Below, in pieces: positions 16,949-26,828 of a DNA stretch of 42,492 bases. The notes beneath the pieces were generated by a model. The model had not been told where the DNA came from, did no database searches, and saw only the letters and a list, made by a program, of their open reading frames with translations. The DNA is from Mycobacterium sp. (lineage in GTDB: Bacteria; Actinomycetota; Actinomycetes; Mycobacteriales; Mycobacteriaceae): the NCBI RefSeq assembly GCF_002863225.1, contig NZ_PKEK01000006.1, positions 1-42,492 of the forward strand. Reading direction: 5' to 3'. The stretch's first letter is position 1; each line of letters opens with the position of its first letter. A program made the position numbers and the translations under genes.

Positions 16949-18795
16949 TCGGTGGTGACGGGCTGGAGTTGTTCGCCAGCAGCTGCGCCGCCCTCGGCGC
17001 CGAGGTGTACGGCCGCCGTCAGGTCGCTGACAAGCGTTCCGCGCGAACAGGATTCGAACGTCTCAGCGGCCAATATCCCGAGCAGTGCGACGGCTGGCTC
17101 GGTATCGCCGCCAGCGGTGCGCCCACCCGGGAGGTTCTCGAGGGCGCCTACCGTGCGATCGACACCTGCGGCGAGCTGATCGCCGCGACCGATGTCGCTG
17201 CGGACGCCCTCGATTTCGTGTTCGACTCCGGGATGTATGTCTCGCTGTACGCGCGCGGCGCCGACGGGCTGATCATCGCCACGGCCGCGGCACGTATCGG
17301 CGCCGGTGACCTCGCCGCCGCCCACGACCTGATCGAGCAGCGGCTCGGCGGCCGGCTGTCGAACGCGGCGAGCTGGGTGTTGGCGGTGTCCTACTACCGG
17401 GCCAAACGCTGGCATGACGTGCGCCGAGTGCTGGCGCCGATCGCCGGGAGGGTCGGTGAGGACCCTTACCTTCACCAGGCGGTGCAGGTGGCCAGCGGAC
17501 TGGCCGGGGCCTACCTGGGGTTGTGGGAGCAATCCTTCGAACAGCTCAAAGATCAAGGGGGCGGCCCGATTCCGGCCGCCAACGGAGAGGCGCTACTGGG
17601 AGCGGCGCTGTGCGCGCGGGCGCTCGGGCGCGCCGACGAGGCGGCTGCGCTGCTCAACGAGGCCTACGGCGCCGCCGCCGACAACGCCGCGCTGCGCTCG
17701 ACGATCACGAGCGCGCTGGCTGATCCCGGATTCGGTATTCACCCCACCACCGCGGCCCGCATCGACGCCCGCACCGATGTGTGGGACCCCGACACCGAGC
17801 CCGGCGAGCGGGATTTCGTTCGTTCCCTGGGCGCTGAGCGACGAGACGAACTCAAAGCCGAGGCGGCCGCCGAGCTCGCCGATTTCGTCGGCATGGACGA
17901 CGTGAAAACCCAGATCGCGCGACTGGAATCCAGTGTGCGGGCCGATAAGTCCCGCGAGGCGCGTGGGTTGCCGTCGCGAAACAAGTCGCTGCACCTGGTG
18001 CTCAAAGGTCCGCCGGGCACCGGGAAGACGACGATCGCGCGGGTCATCGCCAAGCTGCTGTGCGCCGCCGACGTGTTGCCCTCGGACACCTTCGTCGAGG
18101 CCGGTCGCGCCGATCTGGTCGCCGATGTGATCGGAGGGTCGGAGAAAAAGATCGCCGCCATCATCGACCGCATCCTCGACGACGGCGGCGGGGTGCTGTT
18201 CATCGACGAGGCCTATGCGTTGACCGACACCGGATCCGACAACGACTTCGGCAAGATGGTCATCGCTGAACTGTTGCGTGTCATGACAAATCACTCCGAC
18301 AAGCTGATGGTCATTGTCGCCGGCTATGCCGACAAGATGCAGGAATTCCTGGAATCCAACGAGGGCTTGCTGTCGCGGTTCACCCGCTCGATCACGCTGC
18401 CGTCCTACTCGGTCGACGAGCTCGTCGAAATTTCACTTCGCAAGGCGGCCAAGGTGAAAAGCATCATCGCCGACACCGAACCGCTGCGCGCGGCCTACGC
18501 CGACCTGGCCGCGGCCACCGCACAGGACTCCACTGGGCGCCGCCGGCCCGCCCTCGACGTGCTGGGCAACGGCCGCCTCTGTGAGAACTTGGTCGCTTTC
18601 GCCGAGGAGGAGCGCGATTTCCGCCTCGAAGACGAGGGCGTGGACTTCGATACCGCCAGCGAAGAGGTCGTGTTGACCATCACCGCTGCCGACGTTCGCG
18701 CCGCGGTCACCCGCGAACTCGACCGCGCCGCCAAAGAGCAGAACGTGACCTTGTCTCGAGGGGCTGCGGGCCCGGCCGGAGGTGGTGCACTGTGA
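16945..18795 (+). CDS. eccA: ESX AAA+ ATPase EccA
   Basis: The 616-residue cytosolic ATPase has an N-terminal TPR-like helical region (about 1-290) and a CbxX/CfqX-type AAA+ domain at about 310-610. Walker A is GPPGTGKT (355-362) and Walker B is VLFIDEAYAL (Asp421-Glu422). The NEGLLSRF segment carries the conserved Arg. Length and order match EccA, which is thought to separate substrates such as PE-PPE from EspG. It overlaps the EspL-like gene and the eccB start (GTGA). Confidence 0.93.
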   Translation: MIGGDGLELFASSCAALGAEVYGRRQVADKRSARTGFERLSGQYPEQCDGWLGIAASGAPTREVLEGAYRAIDTCGELIAATDVAADALDFVFDSGMYVSLYARGADGLIIATAAARIGAGDLAAAHDLIEQRLGGRLSNAASWVLAVSYYRAKRWHDVRRVLAPIAGRVGEDPYLHQAVQVASGLAGAYLGLWEQSFEQLKDQGGGPIPAANGEALLGAALCARALGRADEAAALLNEAYGAAADNAALRSTITSALADPGFGIHPTTAARIDARTDVWDPDTEPGERDFVRSLGAERRDELKAEAAAELADFVGMDDVKTQIARLESSVRADKSREARGLPSRNKSLHLVLKGPPGTGKTTIARVIAKLLCAADVLPSDTFVEAGRADLVADVIGGSEKKIAAIIDRILDDGGGVLFIDEAYALTDTGSDNDFGKMVIAELLRVMTNHSDKLMVIVAGYADKMQEFLESNEGLLSRFTRSITLPSYSVDELVEISLRKAAKVKSIIADTEPLRAAYADLAAATAQDSTGRRRPALDVLGNGRLCENLVAFAEEERDFRLEDEGVDFDTASEEVVLTITAADVRAAVTRELDRAAKEQNVTLSRGAAGPAGGGAL

Positions 18796-20306
18796 CCGCC
18801 CCGACCGGACTACCACCCCGGCGTGGATTCAAGTCCCGTAGTGCCGATCTCGGGCCGACGTCCTCACGTACCCGCCCCTGGGGATTCGTTACCCGCCACC
18901 AGATTTCGGGGTGGCGGTTCCTGATCCGCAGGATCAGCAACGGGGTGGCGCTGCGCGACACCCGGATGTTGACCAACCCGCTGCGCCGCCAAGGGCGGGC
19001 GTTGAGCGTCGGTGCGCTCATCGGTGCGGTGGTGCTCGCCGGGGCGTTCATTCTGTCGGTCCTCAAGCCGACCGGTAACGGCGGCAGCCACCCGATCTTG
19101 GCGGAGCGCTCCAGTAACGCGCTGTACGTCGTTGTCAACGACGTGCTGCACCCGGTGCTCAACCTGGCTAGCGCGCGCCTAATCGTCGGCAAGCCCGACG
19201 ATCCGACGGTGGTCAAGGACAAGGAGATCGACCGATACCCGCTGGGCAACACCATGGGCATCCCGGATGCCCCGGCGCGCATGGTGCAGTCCACTGCCCG
19301 CGATGCCCGCTGGATGGTCTGCGACGCCGAGGGCGGCACCGAGGCCGGCACGACGGTGATCTTCGGTGACCCCATCGCAGGCAACGGGCACGCCGCGGCG
19401 ATGGCCGGGGGCGCGGCCGAGTTGGCCACCAGCGACGGCGGGAAAACCATCTGGCTGATCTGGGGTGGAAAACGCAGCCGGATCGATTTGAACAACGCCG
19501 CGGTGACCGCGGCGGTCGGTATCAACGCCGACACCGCGCCGCCGCGCCACATCAACCGTGCGCTGCTGAACATGATCCCCGAGGCAGCGCCGATGGTGGT
19601 GCCGTTCGTGGGTAACGCCGGTGACCCGCCGCGGTTCGTGTGGCCGGTCCCGGGCAAGCAGGCTCCACCGATCGCCGCGGTTGTGGTCGACAAGGAAGAC
19701 AACCAGACGCGCTACTACGTGGTGACTGCGGACGGGTTGCAGGCCATTTCGCCGGTCGTTGCGGCGATCCTGCGCGCCAACGACGCCTACAACCTGGTGG
19801 AGCCGCCAGCGTTGACGCCCGACCAGATCGCCAAAACGCCTAAGGCAAACGTTATTTCGGTGGATGACTACCCGGGCAGTCCGCTGCAGATCAGTGATCC
19901 CGGAACCGAGCCGGTCACTTGCAGCCAGTGGGTCAAACTGCATGATGCCCCGACGTCGAAGCTGAGCCTGCTGGTTGGGGCAACTCTGCCGGTTGCGGTG
20001 GACGCCAAGCCGTTGGCGCTTACCGCGGCCGCACCCGGGGCGGCCTCCAGGGTTCTGCTGCCGCGTGGCAGCGGCTACTTCGTCCAGGTGGTCGGCCAGG
20101 AACCCAAATCGCAGACCAAGGAGTCGGTGTTCTGGGTGTCGGATCTGGGTGTGCGTTACGGGCTGGAGCAGGAGCCGAACGAAAAGACGCCCCCGGCGCA
20201 GATCCTGGGCATGACCCACGATCCGCTGCCTGTCCCGTGGGCGGTGCTGAGCCTGTTCGCCTCAGGCCCCACGCTGTCGAAATCCGATGCGCTGGTCGCG
20301 CACTGA
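18792..20306 (+). CDS. eccB: ESX membrane component EccB
   Basis: The product has 504 residues from a GTG that overlaps the eccA stop by 4 nt. A basic cytoplasmic N-terminus of about 70 residues has the EccB-type VTRHQISGWRFLIRR segment. A single membrane helix lies at about 70-92, then a large periplasmic domain of beta-rich repeats. EccB is a core subunit of the ESX channel and contacts EccC. Length is normal. It lies 20 nt before eccC. Confidence 0.93.
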   Translation: MTAPTGLPPRRGFKSRSADLGPTSSRTRPWGFVTRHQISGWRFLIRRISNGVALRDTRMLTNPLRRQGRALSVGALIGAVVLAGAFILSVLKPTGNGGSHPILAERSSNALYVVVNDVLHPVLNLASARLIVGKPDDPTVVKDKEIDRYPLGNTMGIPDAPARMVQSTARDARWMVCDAEGGTEAGTTVIFGDPIAGNGHAAAMAGGAAELATSDGGKTIWLIWGGKRSRIDLNNAAVTAAVGINADTAPPRHINRALLNMIPEAAPMVVPFVGNAGDPPRFVWPVPGKQAPPIAAVVVDKEDNQTRYYVVTADGLQAISPVVAAILRANDAYNLVEPPALTPDQIAKTPKANVISVDDYPGSPLQISDPGTEPVTCSQWVKLHDAPTSKLSLLVGATLPVAVDAKPLALTAAAPGAASRVLLPRGSGYFVQVVGQEPKSQTKESVFWVSDLGVRYGLEQEPNEKTPPAQILGMTHDPLPVPWAVLSLFASGPTLSKSDALVAH

Positions 20307-20326
20307 CTGACTGAAGGAATCTGGTT

Positions 20327-23300
20327 ATGCGAGAGCGGTTTCCGCAGCGGCGCCGGGTCGCCGGCCCGAAAAGCGCCACCAAGGACTTCATCTTCAACCC
20401 TCCCCCTGAGCTGCCGCGCACCATCGAGCAGAGCTGGGTGAAAAAGGCGCTGCCCTTCGTCTTCGGCGGCGCGATGGTCGCCATGATCGTCATGATGTTC
20501 GTGATGGGCGTCGGCCAGCTCCGCAGCCCGATGTATCTGTTCTTCATGGCGATGATGCTGATCGGGCTGTTTCAATCCGTGCAAGGCGGCGGCCCGAACA
20601 ACGAAATGGCCAACCCCGAAGTCGATTCCGAGCGTGCCGAGTATCTGCGGTACCTGTCGGGCAAGGCCGAAGAGATCCGCACCGCTGCGGAGTCCCAGAA
20701 AGCTGCCGCTCAGTGGTCGCATCCCGAGCCGTCGGTGCTTGAGGCGGTGTTGGGGTCACCGCGGATGTGGGAGCGCGGTGCGACCGACCCCGATTATCTG
20801 CACGTCCGTGTCGGCTGCGACGACGTCAAACTGCTGGCCAAAATCAAAGTCAAGCCTGTTGATTCAGAACTCGACCTCGAGCCGGTCACCAAGACCGCGC
20901 TGCAGCACCTGCGCGCGGTGCAGCAATCAATCCCGCACTGCCCCAAGGCGATCGACTTCTCCGGCATCGGCATGATCAGCATCTACGGGCGCCGGCCGCT
21001 GTTCGCGGCCGCGGTGCGTGCTTGGGTTGCGCAACTGGTGTGCTGGCACACCCCTAACGACATCGCCGTCGCGGTGGCCTCGCCCTACCTGGAAAGCCAC
21101 TGGGGGTGGACGAAATGGTTGCCGCACACCGAAAGTGCTGACATCGACGGCGCCGGCCCAGCCCGCTACCTCGGGCAGTCGATCGCCGACATCGACGCGA
21201 TGCTGGAGCCGCTGTTGTCGGCGCGGGCGAAGGTCGTCGACGACAAAGGCGGTGTCGACGCAGCCTCAGTCACCAAGTCGCACAAGCATGTCGTGCTCAT
21301 CGTCGATGACCCGGGCGCCGCGCAGCAGGCGGTACGCCGTATCAGTGCGCGCGACGGTGTCACCGTGATCGCCTACCGCGACGGCGCCGGCCCCGATCGC
21401 GAATACGCCCCCCATCCCCGCGAACTGGTGCTGCGCCTCGATGAGGCCACCGGGGCGGAGTTCGACCAGATGCAGCAGTGGACCGAGTTTCGGTGGAAGC
21501 CTTTTTGTGCAGAGCCTGACTCGCTGGACGGCCGCACCATGCGTCACCTGGCCCGGCAGATGTCGAAGTGGGACGCCGCCCCCATCGGGCGCCAGGACGC
21601 CGAATCGGCTGCAGCGCAGACGATGCTGTCGCTGCTCGGGATCTCCAACGCCGCGAAAATGGATGTCGCGTCGGTATGGGGCCCGCGCATGCTGCCGGTC
21701 GGTACCGGCGAACCCGTCGACCTCGAGCCGTTGCTGAAGGTGCCGCTGGGATTGCAGCCCAGCGGGGCCCCGCTGGTTGCTGATCTCAAAGACGAAGCCG
21801 ACGGCGGTAACGGCCCACACGGGCTGATGATCGGCATGACCGGATCGGGTAAATCGACGGCGCTGCGCGCGATGGCGTTCGCGTTGTTCGCCCGGCACTC
21901 CCCCGATGTCGTGCAAGCGATCCTGGTGGACTTCAAGGACGGCGCCGGATTCGATGCCTTCGTCGACTACCCGCACGTGGTCGCGGTGATCACGAACCTG
22001 GAGGAAAAGCGTTCCCTGGTGGAGCGTTTCGGTGAAACACTGCACGGTCTGCTCGACCAGCGGGGCCGCATTTTTCATGATGCCGGCCACCAGGTCAAAG
22101 GGGCGGCGTTTGAGTCGCTGCGGGAATACAACGAGGCGCGGGCCACTCCGGTCGGCGCGCATCTGGAGCCGATCCCGTTCATGTTCGTGTGGGTCGATGA
22201 GTTCTCGCTGCTCCTCAAAGACCACCCCGACATGGCTGACGTGTTCGACACGGTCACCCGTAAAGGACGGTCCCAGGGGGTGTTTTTCCTGTTCGCAAGC
22301 CAGACGCTGGACGACGGGGTCATCAAGAACATTCCCAACAACACCCAGTACCGCATCGGGCTGAAGGTCGCAGCCGAAAACATCTCCCGCCGCGTGATCG
22401 GCAGCGGCGACGCCTATCACATCGCCGACGGTAAAAACGCCAAGGGCACAGGGTTTTTCGTGCGGGCGCCCGGGGCGGACCCGATGAAGTACAAAGGCTT
22501 CATCCTGCCCGATCGCTACGAACCGCCGACCACGCTGACCCGGCGGGTGATCAACGCCGCACCGCGGGCCCGAGTGTTCACCGCGGGTCGGGTGGAACCC
22601 GATCCTGACACGGTGATCGAGGAAGAGATCGCCGCCGAGTCGGTTATCGAGGGCCCCCCACGTTCGCTGGTGTTGACCGTGGGCCCGCAACTGGTGGATG
22701 CCTACGGCAAAAAGAAGCCCCAGCTGTGGTCGCCGCCGCTGGACGATCCGATCCCGCTGGATTCAATTCTCAAGCAGGCCAACGAGATCCCCGCCCGCCC
22801 CGGACAAGCCCCCTGGTGGCCGCTGGGTGAAATCGACCGGCCCCGCAAACTCAGCCACGGGTTGCTGACCTACAGCATCGACAACGGCAACTTATCGGTC
22901 ACCAGCATGAGCAAAGAAGATGCGTCGATGGTGGTCCAGACCTTCGTCCTGTCGGCGGCTGCTCGCTACTCACCCGAAGAGGTCGGGTTCTATTTGATGA
23001 GCTACGGCGGGCCGGGGCTGGCCGCGATCAAAGACCTGCCCCATGTCGGCGCTATCGGCGGCAACGGCCGCACCGAGCTGAATCTGCGCGTGTTCGGTGA
23101 CCTCGACGGACTCATCGCCCGCCGTCGCGCCCTATTCGATCAGTATAACGTCAACTCGCTCAACGAATTTCGCGCCCGCCGCGCTCAAGGGGAGCCCGGT
23201 CTCAACGACGGCTACCCCACCGACGTGTATCTCATCGTCGATGGCTGGGAGAACTTCTTGGCCGACAACACCTCACTGATGTACCCGAAGAATCCGGCCG

Positions 23301-24487
23301 TGAAGAATGTGGAGCGGCTGATCAGCATCGGGCGCGGTATCCACGTGATGATCACTGCCGCGGACTGGATCAAGTTCGGTATGGAGATCCAGAACCACGT
23401 CAACACCCACTACGAGCTCAAGCTCGCCAAGACTGCCACCTCCCAAGTGCGCAGCAACGTCGATGACAAGATGACCCGCCCGCAAGACCGCATCCCGCTG
23501 GATCAACCGGGTCGCGGCATCAACGCCGTCGGTGATGTCATCAGGTTCGCGGTGGGCCGGCTCGACGGTGCCCCCACCATGGATGACCTGGATAACAAGG
23601 TGCGCGAAACCGCGGCGACGATCGGCGAGCAGTATCCCAACGCCCGTCCGGTGCCGGGGCCGCAACTGCTGCCGCGGTTGGTGCCATGGGCAGGTCTCCC
23701 CCACGCCGAGCTGCACGGGGAGCGGCACATTCTGGGCCTGCGGGGAAGCGACCTTCGACCGATGGTCATCGACTTCGCCGCCGAGCCGCTGCTCGGTGTC
23801 TACGGAGACGACGGGCACGGAAAATCGACGCTGATCACCAACTTGATCAGAAGTGTCGTCGCCCGGCGGGCCCGCACCGAAGACGCGGTCGTCGTCATCT
23901 TCGACAAGAGCCGCAAGCTCAGTGACGAAACCCGGCTGCTGGCCGCGGGAAACGACTACTACGAAAATGACTTCTCGACCATGGCCACGCACATCGAAAG
24001 CATCGCCAACGTCTTGGACCGCCGCACCCCGCCCGCAGACCTGACGTGGGAGCAGAAACGGGCCTGGAAGCTGGAGGGCCCCACGATCTACCTGTTCGTC
24101 GACGACATCGATGCCATCCCCGCCCAAGTCTCGATTCATCAGCAGGTGGCCGCAGGCGCGCCCGCGCCGGCGATGGGCCCCCGCATGGCACAAACATGGC
24201 AGCCGCTGCTACGTCACCTCGCCAACGCCCGCGACGTCGGCCTGCGGGTGATCATGACGCACCGCGCCGCGGGCAGCCAGCTCGCCGAAATCAGCCCCGC
24301 CTCAGTCCCGGGCCAAATGGCCACCCAAGGCGCCAACCGGATTCTGTTGGGCGCAAAGACCACTACCGACAAAGTCGGCGGGGTGAAATTCGAAGACGGG
24401 CTCCCGCCCGGGCGCGGATTCATGCTCGCGGTGAACGGCGATAACGGCGGCTACCTGCAATTAGCCGCACCTGACGACGGTATGTAA
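20327..24487 (+). CDS. eccC: ESX FtsK/SpoIIIE motor ATPase EccC, Ca and Cb fused
   Basis: The 1386-residue protein has two membrane helices (about residues 41-62 and 66-85) and three ATPase domains in one chain. The first has Walker A GMTGSGKS (503-510) and Walker B VWVDEF (Asp624-Glu625). The second, about residues 800-1100, keeps the family fold but has lost the GK[ST] motif where it is expected (SMSKEDASMV). The third has Walker A GDDGHGKS (1160-1167) and Walker B LFVDDIDA (Asp1259-Asp1260). EccC drives ESX transport and reads the export signals of Esx and PE/PPE pairs. Its gene leads into pe, ppe and esx, though with a 191-nt gap. Confidence 0.95.
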   Translation: MRERFPQRRRVAGPKSATKDFIFNPPPELPRTIEQSWVKKALPFVFGGAMVAMIVMMFVMGVGQLRSPMYLFFMAMMLIGLFQSVQGGGPNNEMANPEVDSERAEYLRYLSGKAEEIRTAAESQKAAAQWSHPEPSVLEAVLGSPRMWERGATDPDYLHVRVGCDDVKLLAKIKVKPVDSELDLEPVTKTALQHLRAVQQSIPHCPKAIDFSGIGMISIYGRRPLFAAAVRAWVAQLVCWHTPNDIAVAVASPYLESHWGWTKWLPHTESADIDGAGPARYLGQSIADIDAMLEPLLSARAKVVDDKGGVDAASVTKSHKHVVLIVDDPGAAQQAVRRISARDGVTVIAYRDGAGPDREYAPHPRELVLRLDEATGAEFDQMQQWTEFRWKPFCAEPDSLDGRTMRHLARQMSKWDAAPIGRQDAESAAAQTMLSLLGISNAAKMDVASVWGPRMLPVGTGEPVDLEPLLKVPLGLQPSGAPLVADLKDEADGGNGPHGLMIGMTGSGKSTALRAMAFALFARHSPDVVQAILVDFKDGAGFDAFVDYPHVVAVITNLEEKRSLVERFGETLHGLLDQRGRIFHDAGHQVKGAAFESLREYNEARATPVGAHLEPIPFMFVWVDEFSLLLKDHPDMADVFDTVTRKGRSQGVFFLFASQTLDDGVIKNIPNNTQYRIGLKVAAENISRRVIGSGDAYHIADGKNAKGTGFFVRAPGADPMKYKGFILPDRYEPPTTLTRRVINAAPRARVFTAGRVEPDPDTVIEEEIAAESVIEGPPRSLVLTVGPQLVDAYGKKKPQLWSPPLDDPIPLDSILKQANEIPARPGQAPWWPLGEIDRPRKLSHGLLTYSIDNGNLSVTSMSKEDASMVVQTFVLSAAARYSPEEVGFYLMSYGGPGLAAIKDLPHVGAIGGNGRTELNLRVFGDLDGLIARRRALFDQYNVNSLNEFRARRAQGEPGLNDGYPTDVYLIVDGWENFLADNTSLMYPKNPAVKNVERLISIGRGIHVMITAADWIKFGMEIQNHVNTHYELKLAKTATSQVRSNVDDKMTRPQDRIPLDQPGRGINAVGDVIRFAVGRLDGAPTMDDLDNKVRETAATIGEQYPNARPVPGPQLLPRLVPWAGLPHAELHGERHILGLRGSDLRPMVIDFAAEPLLGVYGDDGHGKSTLITNLIRSVVARRARTEDAVVVIFDKSRKLSDETRLLAAGNDYYENDFSTMATHIESIANVLDRRTPPADLTWEQKRAWKLEGPTIYLFVDDIDAIPAQVSIHQQVAAGAPAPAMGPRMAQTWQPLLRHLANARDVGLRVIMTHRAAGSQLAEISPASVPGQMATQGANRILLGAKTTTDKVGGVKFEDGLPPGRGFMLAVNGDNGGYLQLAAPDDGM

Positions 24488-24678
24488 CAGCCATGTTAAA
24501 ACTGCTGGCAGGCGATGTTGCTGTGCTATACGGGCGTGCTGCAATGTGTGACACGTGTCGCGCCGAAGCGGTACGGTATGTCCATATTGGTTGGGCGCCG
24601 GAAAATAGCGTAGGCATCACGCCAGGGTCTCGGCGATAATTCAATAGACACCTCCCGCGAAGACTAAAAGGGGACGCC
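24488..24678. promoter_or_regulatory. eccC-pe gap with palindrome GACACGTGTC
   Basis: The 191-nt gap is long for this otherwise tight block and is less GC rich in its second half. It holds a perfect palindrome, GACACGTGTC (24550-24559), and AT-rich segments near 24636-24650. An AAGGGGAC ribosome site lies just before the pe ATG. A separate promoter for pe-ppe-esxB-esxA is plausible, since Esx proteins are needed in excess of the channel parts. I could not fix its -10 and -35. Confidence 0.4.
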
Positions 24679-24999
24679 ATGGAACTCGATGTCAATCCCA
24701 CCGCACTGGGCGCCGCATCCGCTCAGGTCGCCGCGCTGACCGGCCGCCTGCTGGCCAGCAACGCCACCCACCTGGTCGCCACCAGCGCGACACTGCCCCC
24801 CGGAGCGGACCTGGTGTCGGAGAAGACGTCACTGAGCCTGATCGCCGAAGGCCTCGAGCACCACCTCATGACTGGCATGGGCAGTGCGCAGCTTGGCCTG
24901 TCCTCCGAAGGGGTCGGCGAATCCGGAACCAGCTACGCCATCGGTGACGCCGAAGGCGCAGCAGCCTACGTCGCCAACGGCGGCGGCGCCCTCCTCTAG
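24679..24999 (+). CDS. PE-family ESX substrate
   Basis: The 106-residue product is a helical hairpin with the secretion motif YAIGD (Tyr86-Asp90) near its end, as expected for a short PE protein without a long tail. The usual PE dipeptide is replaced by PT in its N-terminal NPTALGAAS stretch. Its partner is the adjacent PPE gene; PE-PPE heterodimers are exported together, with EspG bound to the PPE tip. It is 25 nt from the PPE gene. Confidence 0.85.
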   Translation: MELDVNPTALGAASAQVAALTGRLLASNATHLVATSATLPPGADLVSEKTSLSLIAEGLEHHLMTGMGSAQLGLSSEGVGESGTSYAIGDAEGAAAYVANGGGALL

Positions 25000-25024
25000 C
25001 CCCACAAGTCCAGGAACACGACTC

Positions 25025-26341
25025 ATGACAGGTGATGCGATCGCGCCGCCGATGTGGGTGGCCGCGCCCCCGGAGGTGCATTCGACGCTGCTCAGCGCCG
25101 GCGCCACGGCTGCGTCGATGACCGCAGCAGGACTGTCGTGGACCACCCTGGGCGCCGAGTACATCGCCGCGCTCGCCGAGCTCGAAGGCATCATCGCCTC
25201 AATCCAGGCCACCTATTCCGGCCCGTCGGCCGAGCAGTTTGTCATGGCGCACCAGCCGATGCTGCTCTGGCTGGCCGACGTCGCGGCCAAAGCGGAGTTC
25301 ACCGCCGCATCCCACGCCGAGATCGTCGCCGCCTACGAGGGCGCCGTCGTGGCGATGCCCACCCTCGGTGAACTGTTCGAGAACCACTTCGTCCATGGCG
25401 TGCTGATCGGAACCAACTTTCTCGGGGTCAACACCATTCCGATCGGTCTCAACGAGATGGATTATCACCGGATGTGGCAGCTGGCCGCCGATGTCATGTC
25501 CGGCTGGGATGCGAGCTCGACGTTGTCGGTCAACACGATTCCCCCCACCCCGATGTCACCGCTGACGTTGCTCCTCGGTGTCGGCGAATCCGGTTCGACC
25601 AGTGCGTCAGCGGCCGGAGCCGCCAACATCGCCCAGGCAAGCGCCGGCGGCGCCTCACTACAGGCTGCCACCGTCGGGGCGACGACGTTGCTGGGGCAGA
25701 AAGCCGGCACCAACGCCGCCGGTGACTCCGCCAACGCCGCCGCTCAATCCAACCAGGCACAAAACGCGGCCAACAAGACTGACAGCGCCGCCAACCCGCA
25801 GAACTCGGGTATGGACATGATCCAGCAATTCGCCTCGATGGTGCCCGAAGCGGCCAGCTCAGCGACACAAGGCCCTGGATCGATGCTCAGTAGCGCGCCC
25901 CAGACCCTGGCCTCGGCACCCCAGGAGCTCAGCAGCCTGCTGTCGAACATGGCGGGCAACTCCGGTGCCAGCGGCGCTCAGGCGATGCCCGTCGGGTTCT
26001 CCGGAACCGGCGCGATCCGCGGATTCAACCCCGCCGGGTTGACCAGCATGGCCGGTGGCGCGTTCGGCAGCGGCCCGTCCAAGCCGATGATGCCCTCGAC
26101 ATGGGGTGCCCAGCCGGTCACCGAATCGGCCAGCACTGCCCGCGCGATCACCCCGGTCGCGACCGGCATGGGTGGCGCCGGCGCGTCCGGCAGCGGCGCC
26201 GGAGGCGGCGCGATGGGCGCCGGCGCGCACGGCGCCAGTGGCCGCGGCGCCAAGAAAGTCAGCACGTACACCGATAACGCTGTCGACGGCGACGACGTCG
26301 ACGCCGACAGTGACGAGGGGGCCTACGTGATGAGCCGCTGA
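25025..26341 (+). CDS. PPE-family ESX substrate
   Basis: The ATG at 25025 follows AGGA (25012-25015) and gives 438 residues; a frame from 24884 would overlap the PE gene. The PPE motif is at 15-17 in WVAAPPEVHS. The N-terminal PPE domain spans about 1-180 and the rest is Ala/Gly/Ser rich, with Asn-rich and Met-containing stretches. The end is acidic (DGDDVDADSDEGAY). It is expected to pair with the preceding PE and to be secreted through this ESX. The C-terminal repeat type is not MPTR-like. Confidence 0.9.
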   Translation: MTGDAIAPPMWVAAPPEVHSTLLSAGATAASMTAAGLSWTTLGAEYIAALAELEGIIASIQATYSGPSAEQFVMAHQPMLLWLADVAAKAEFTAASHAEIVAAYEGAVVAMPTLGELFENHFVHGVLIGTNFLGVNTIPIGLNEMDYHRMWQLAADVMSGWDASSTLSVNTIPPTPMSPLTLLLGVGESGSTSASAAGAANIAQASAGGASLQAATVGATTLLGQKAGTNAAGDSANAAAQSNQAQNAANKTDSAANPQNSGMDMIQQFASMVPEAASSATQGPGSMLSSAPQTLASAPQELSSLLSNMAGNSGASGAQAMPVGFSGTGAIRGFNPAGLTSMAGGAFGSGPSKPMMPSTWGAQPVTESASTARAITPVATGMGGAGASGSGAGGGAMGAGAHGASGRGAKKVSTYTDNAVDGDDVDADSDEGAYVMSR

Positions 26342-26424
26342 CCTGTTTGACCCGACCGATTCGAAATCAACCCGATTTCGTCGAAGGCCTACCGATAACA
26401 CCCACAATGAAAGGATTGACCCCC

Positions 26425-26769
26425 ATGGGACTTCTCGATGCGAGCCTCCCCCAGCTGCAGTCGTCGCACGCCAGCTTCACCGACCAGGCGACGCAATTCA
26501 TGGCGCTGCTCCACCAGCAGGAAGCGACCGCCCAGCAAGCGCTGGCCGTCAACGGCGGCTCCAACTCGTTGGCCTACCAAGGAACGATGGCCCAGATGTA
26601 TGACTCTGGAAACCAGCTGCAGGCACTCCTGCACACCGCCGGCACGAACATCGGCGACGCCCAGGTCACCTACCTCACGCAGGACGCCAACGCGGCCGAC
26701 GCCACCTCCGGTATCGGCGGGATGATCCCCGGTGGTGGTGGCGGTTCCATGCCGACGCTGAACGTCTGA
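26425..26769 (+). CDS. EsxB-like WXG100-family protein (CFP-10-type)
   Basis: The ATG at 26425 follows AAAGGA at 26410-26415 with a 9-nt gap; an ATG at 26407 has no site of its own. The 114-residue product is a helix-turn-helix hairpin. The usual WxG turn is replaced by YQG (Tyr51-Gly53). A YxxxD signal, YLTQD (Tyr83-Asp87), follows the second helix, and the tail is Gly rich. Carrying the signal makes it the CFP-10-like partner of the next gene. It lies 59 nt before that gene. Confidence 0.82.
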   Translation: MGLLDASLPQLQSSHASFTDQATQFMALLHQQEATAQQALAVNGGSNSLAYQGTMAQMYDSGNQLQALLHTAGTNIGDAQVTYLTQDANAADATSGIGGMIPGGGGGSMPTLNV

Positions 26770-26828
26770 CCAGTTCATTTTCGGTTCACTCACAACTCAA
26801 CCTGACACTCTGACGAAAGGAATTGGCC

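Noticed and set aside
21266..22690. 474-codon minus-strand frame opposite eccC
   Set aside because: Shadow of the first EccC ATPase domain, with no ribosome site or operon fit.
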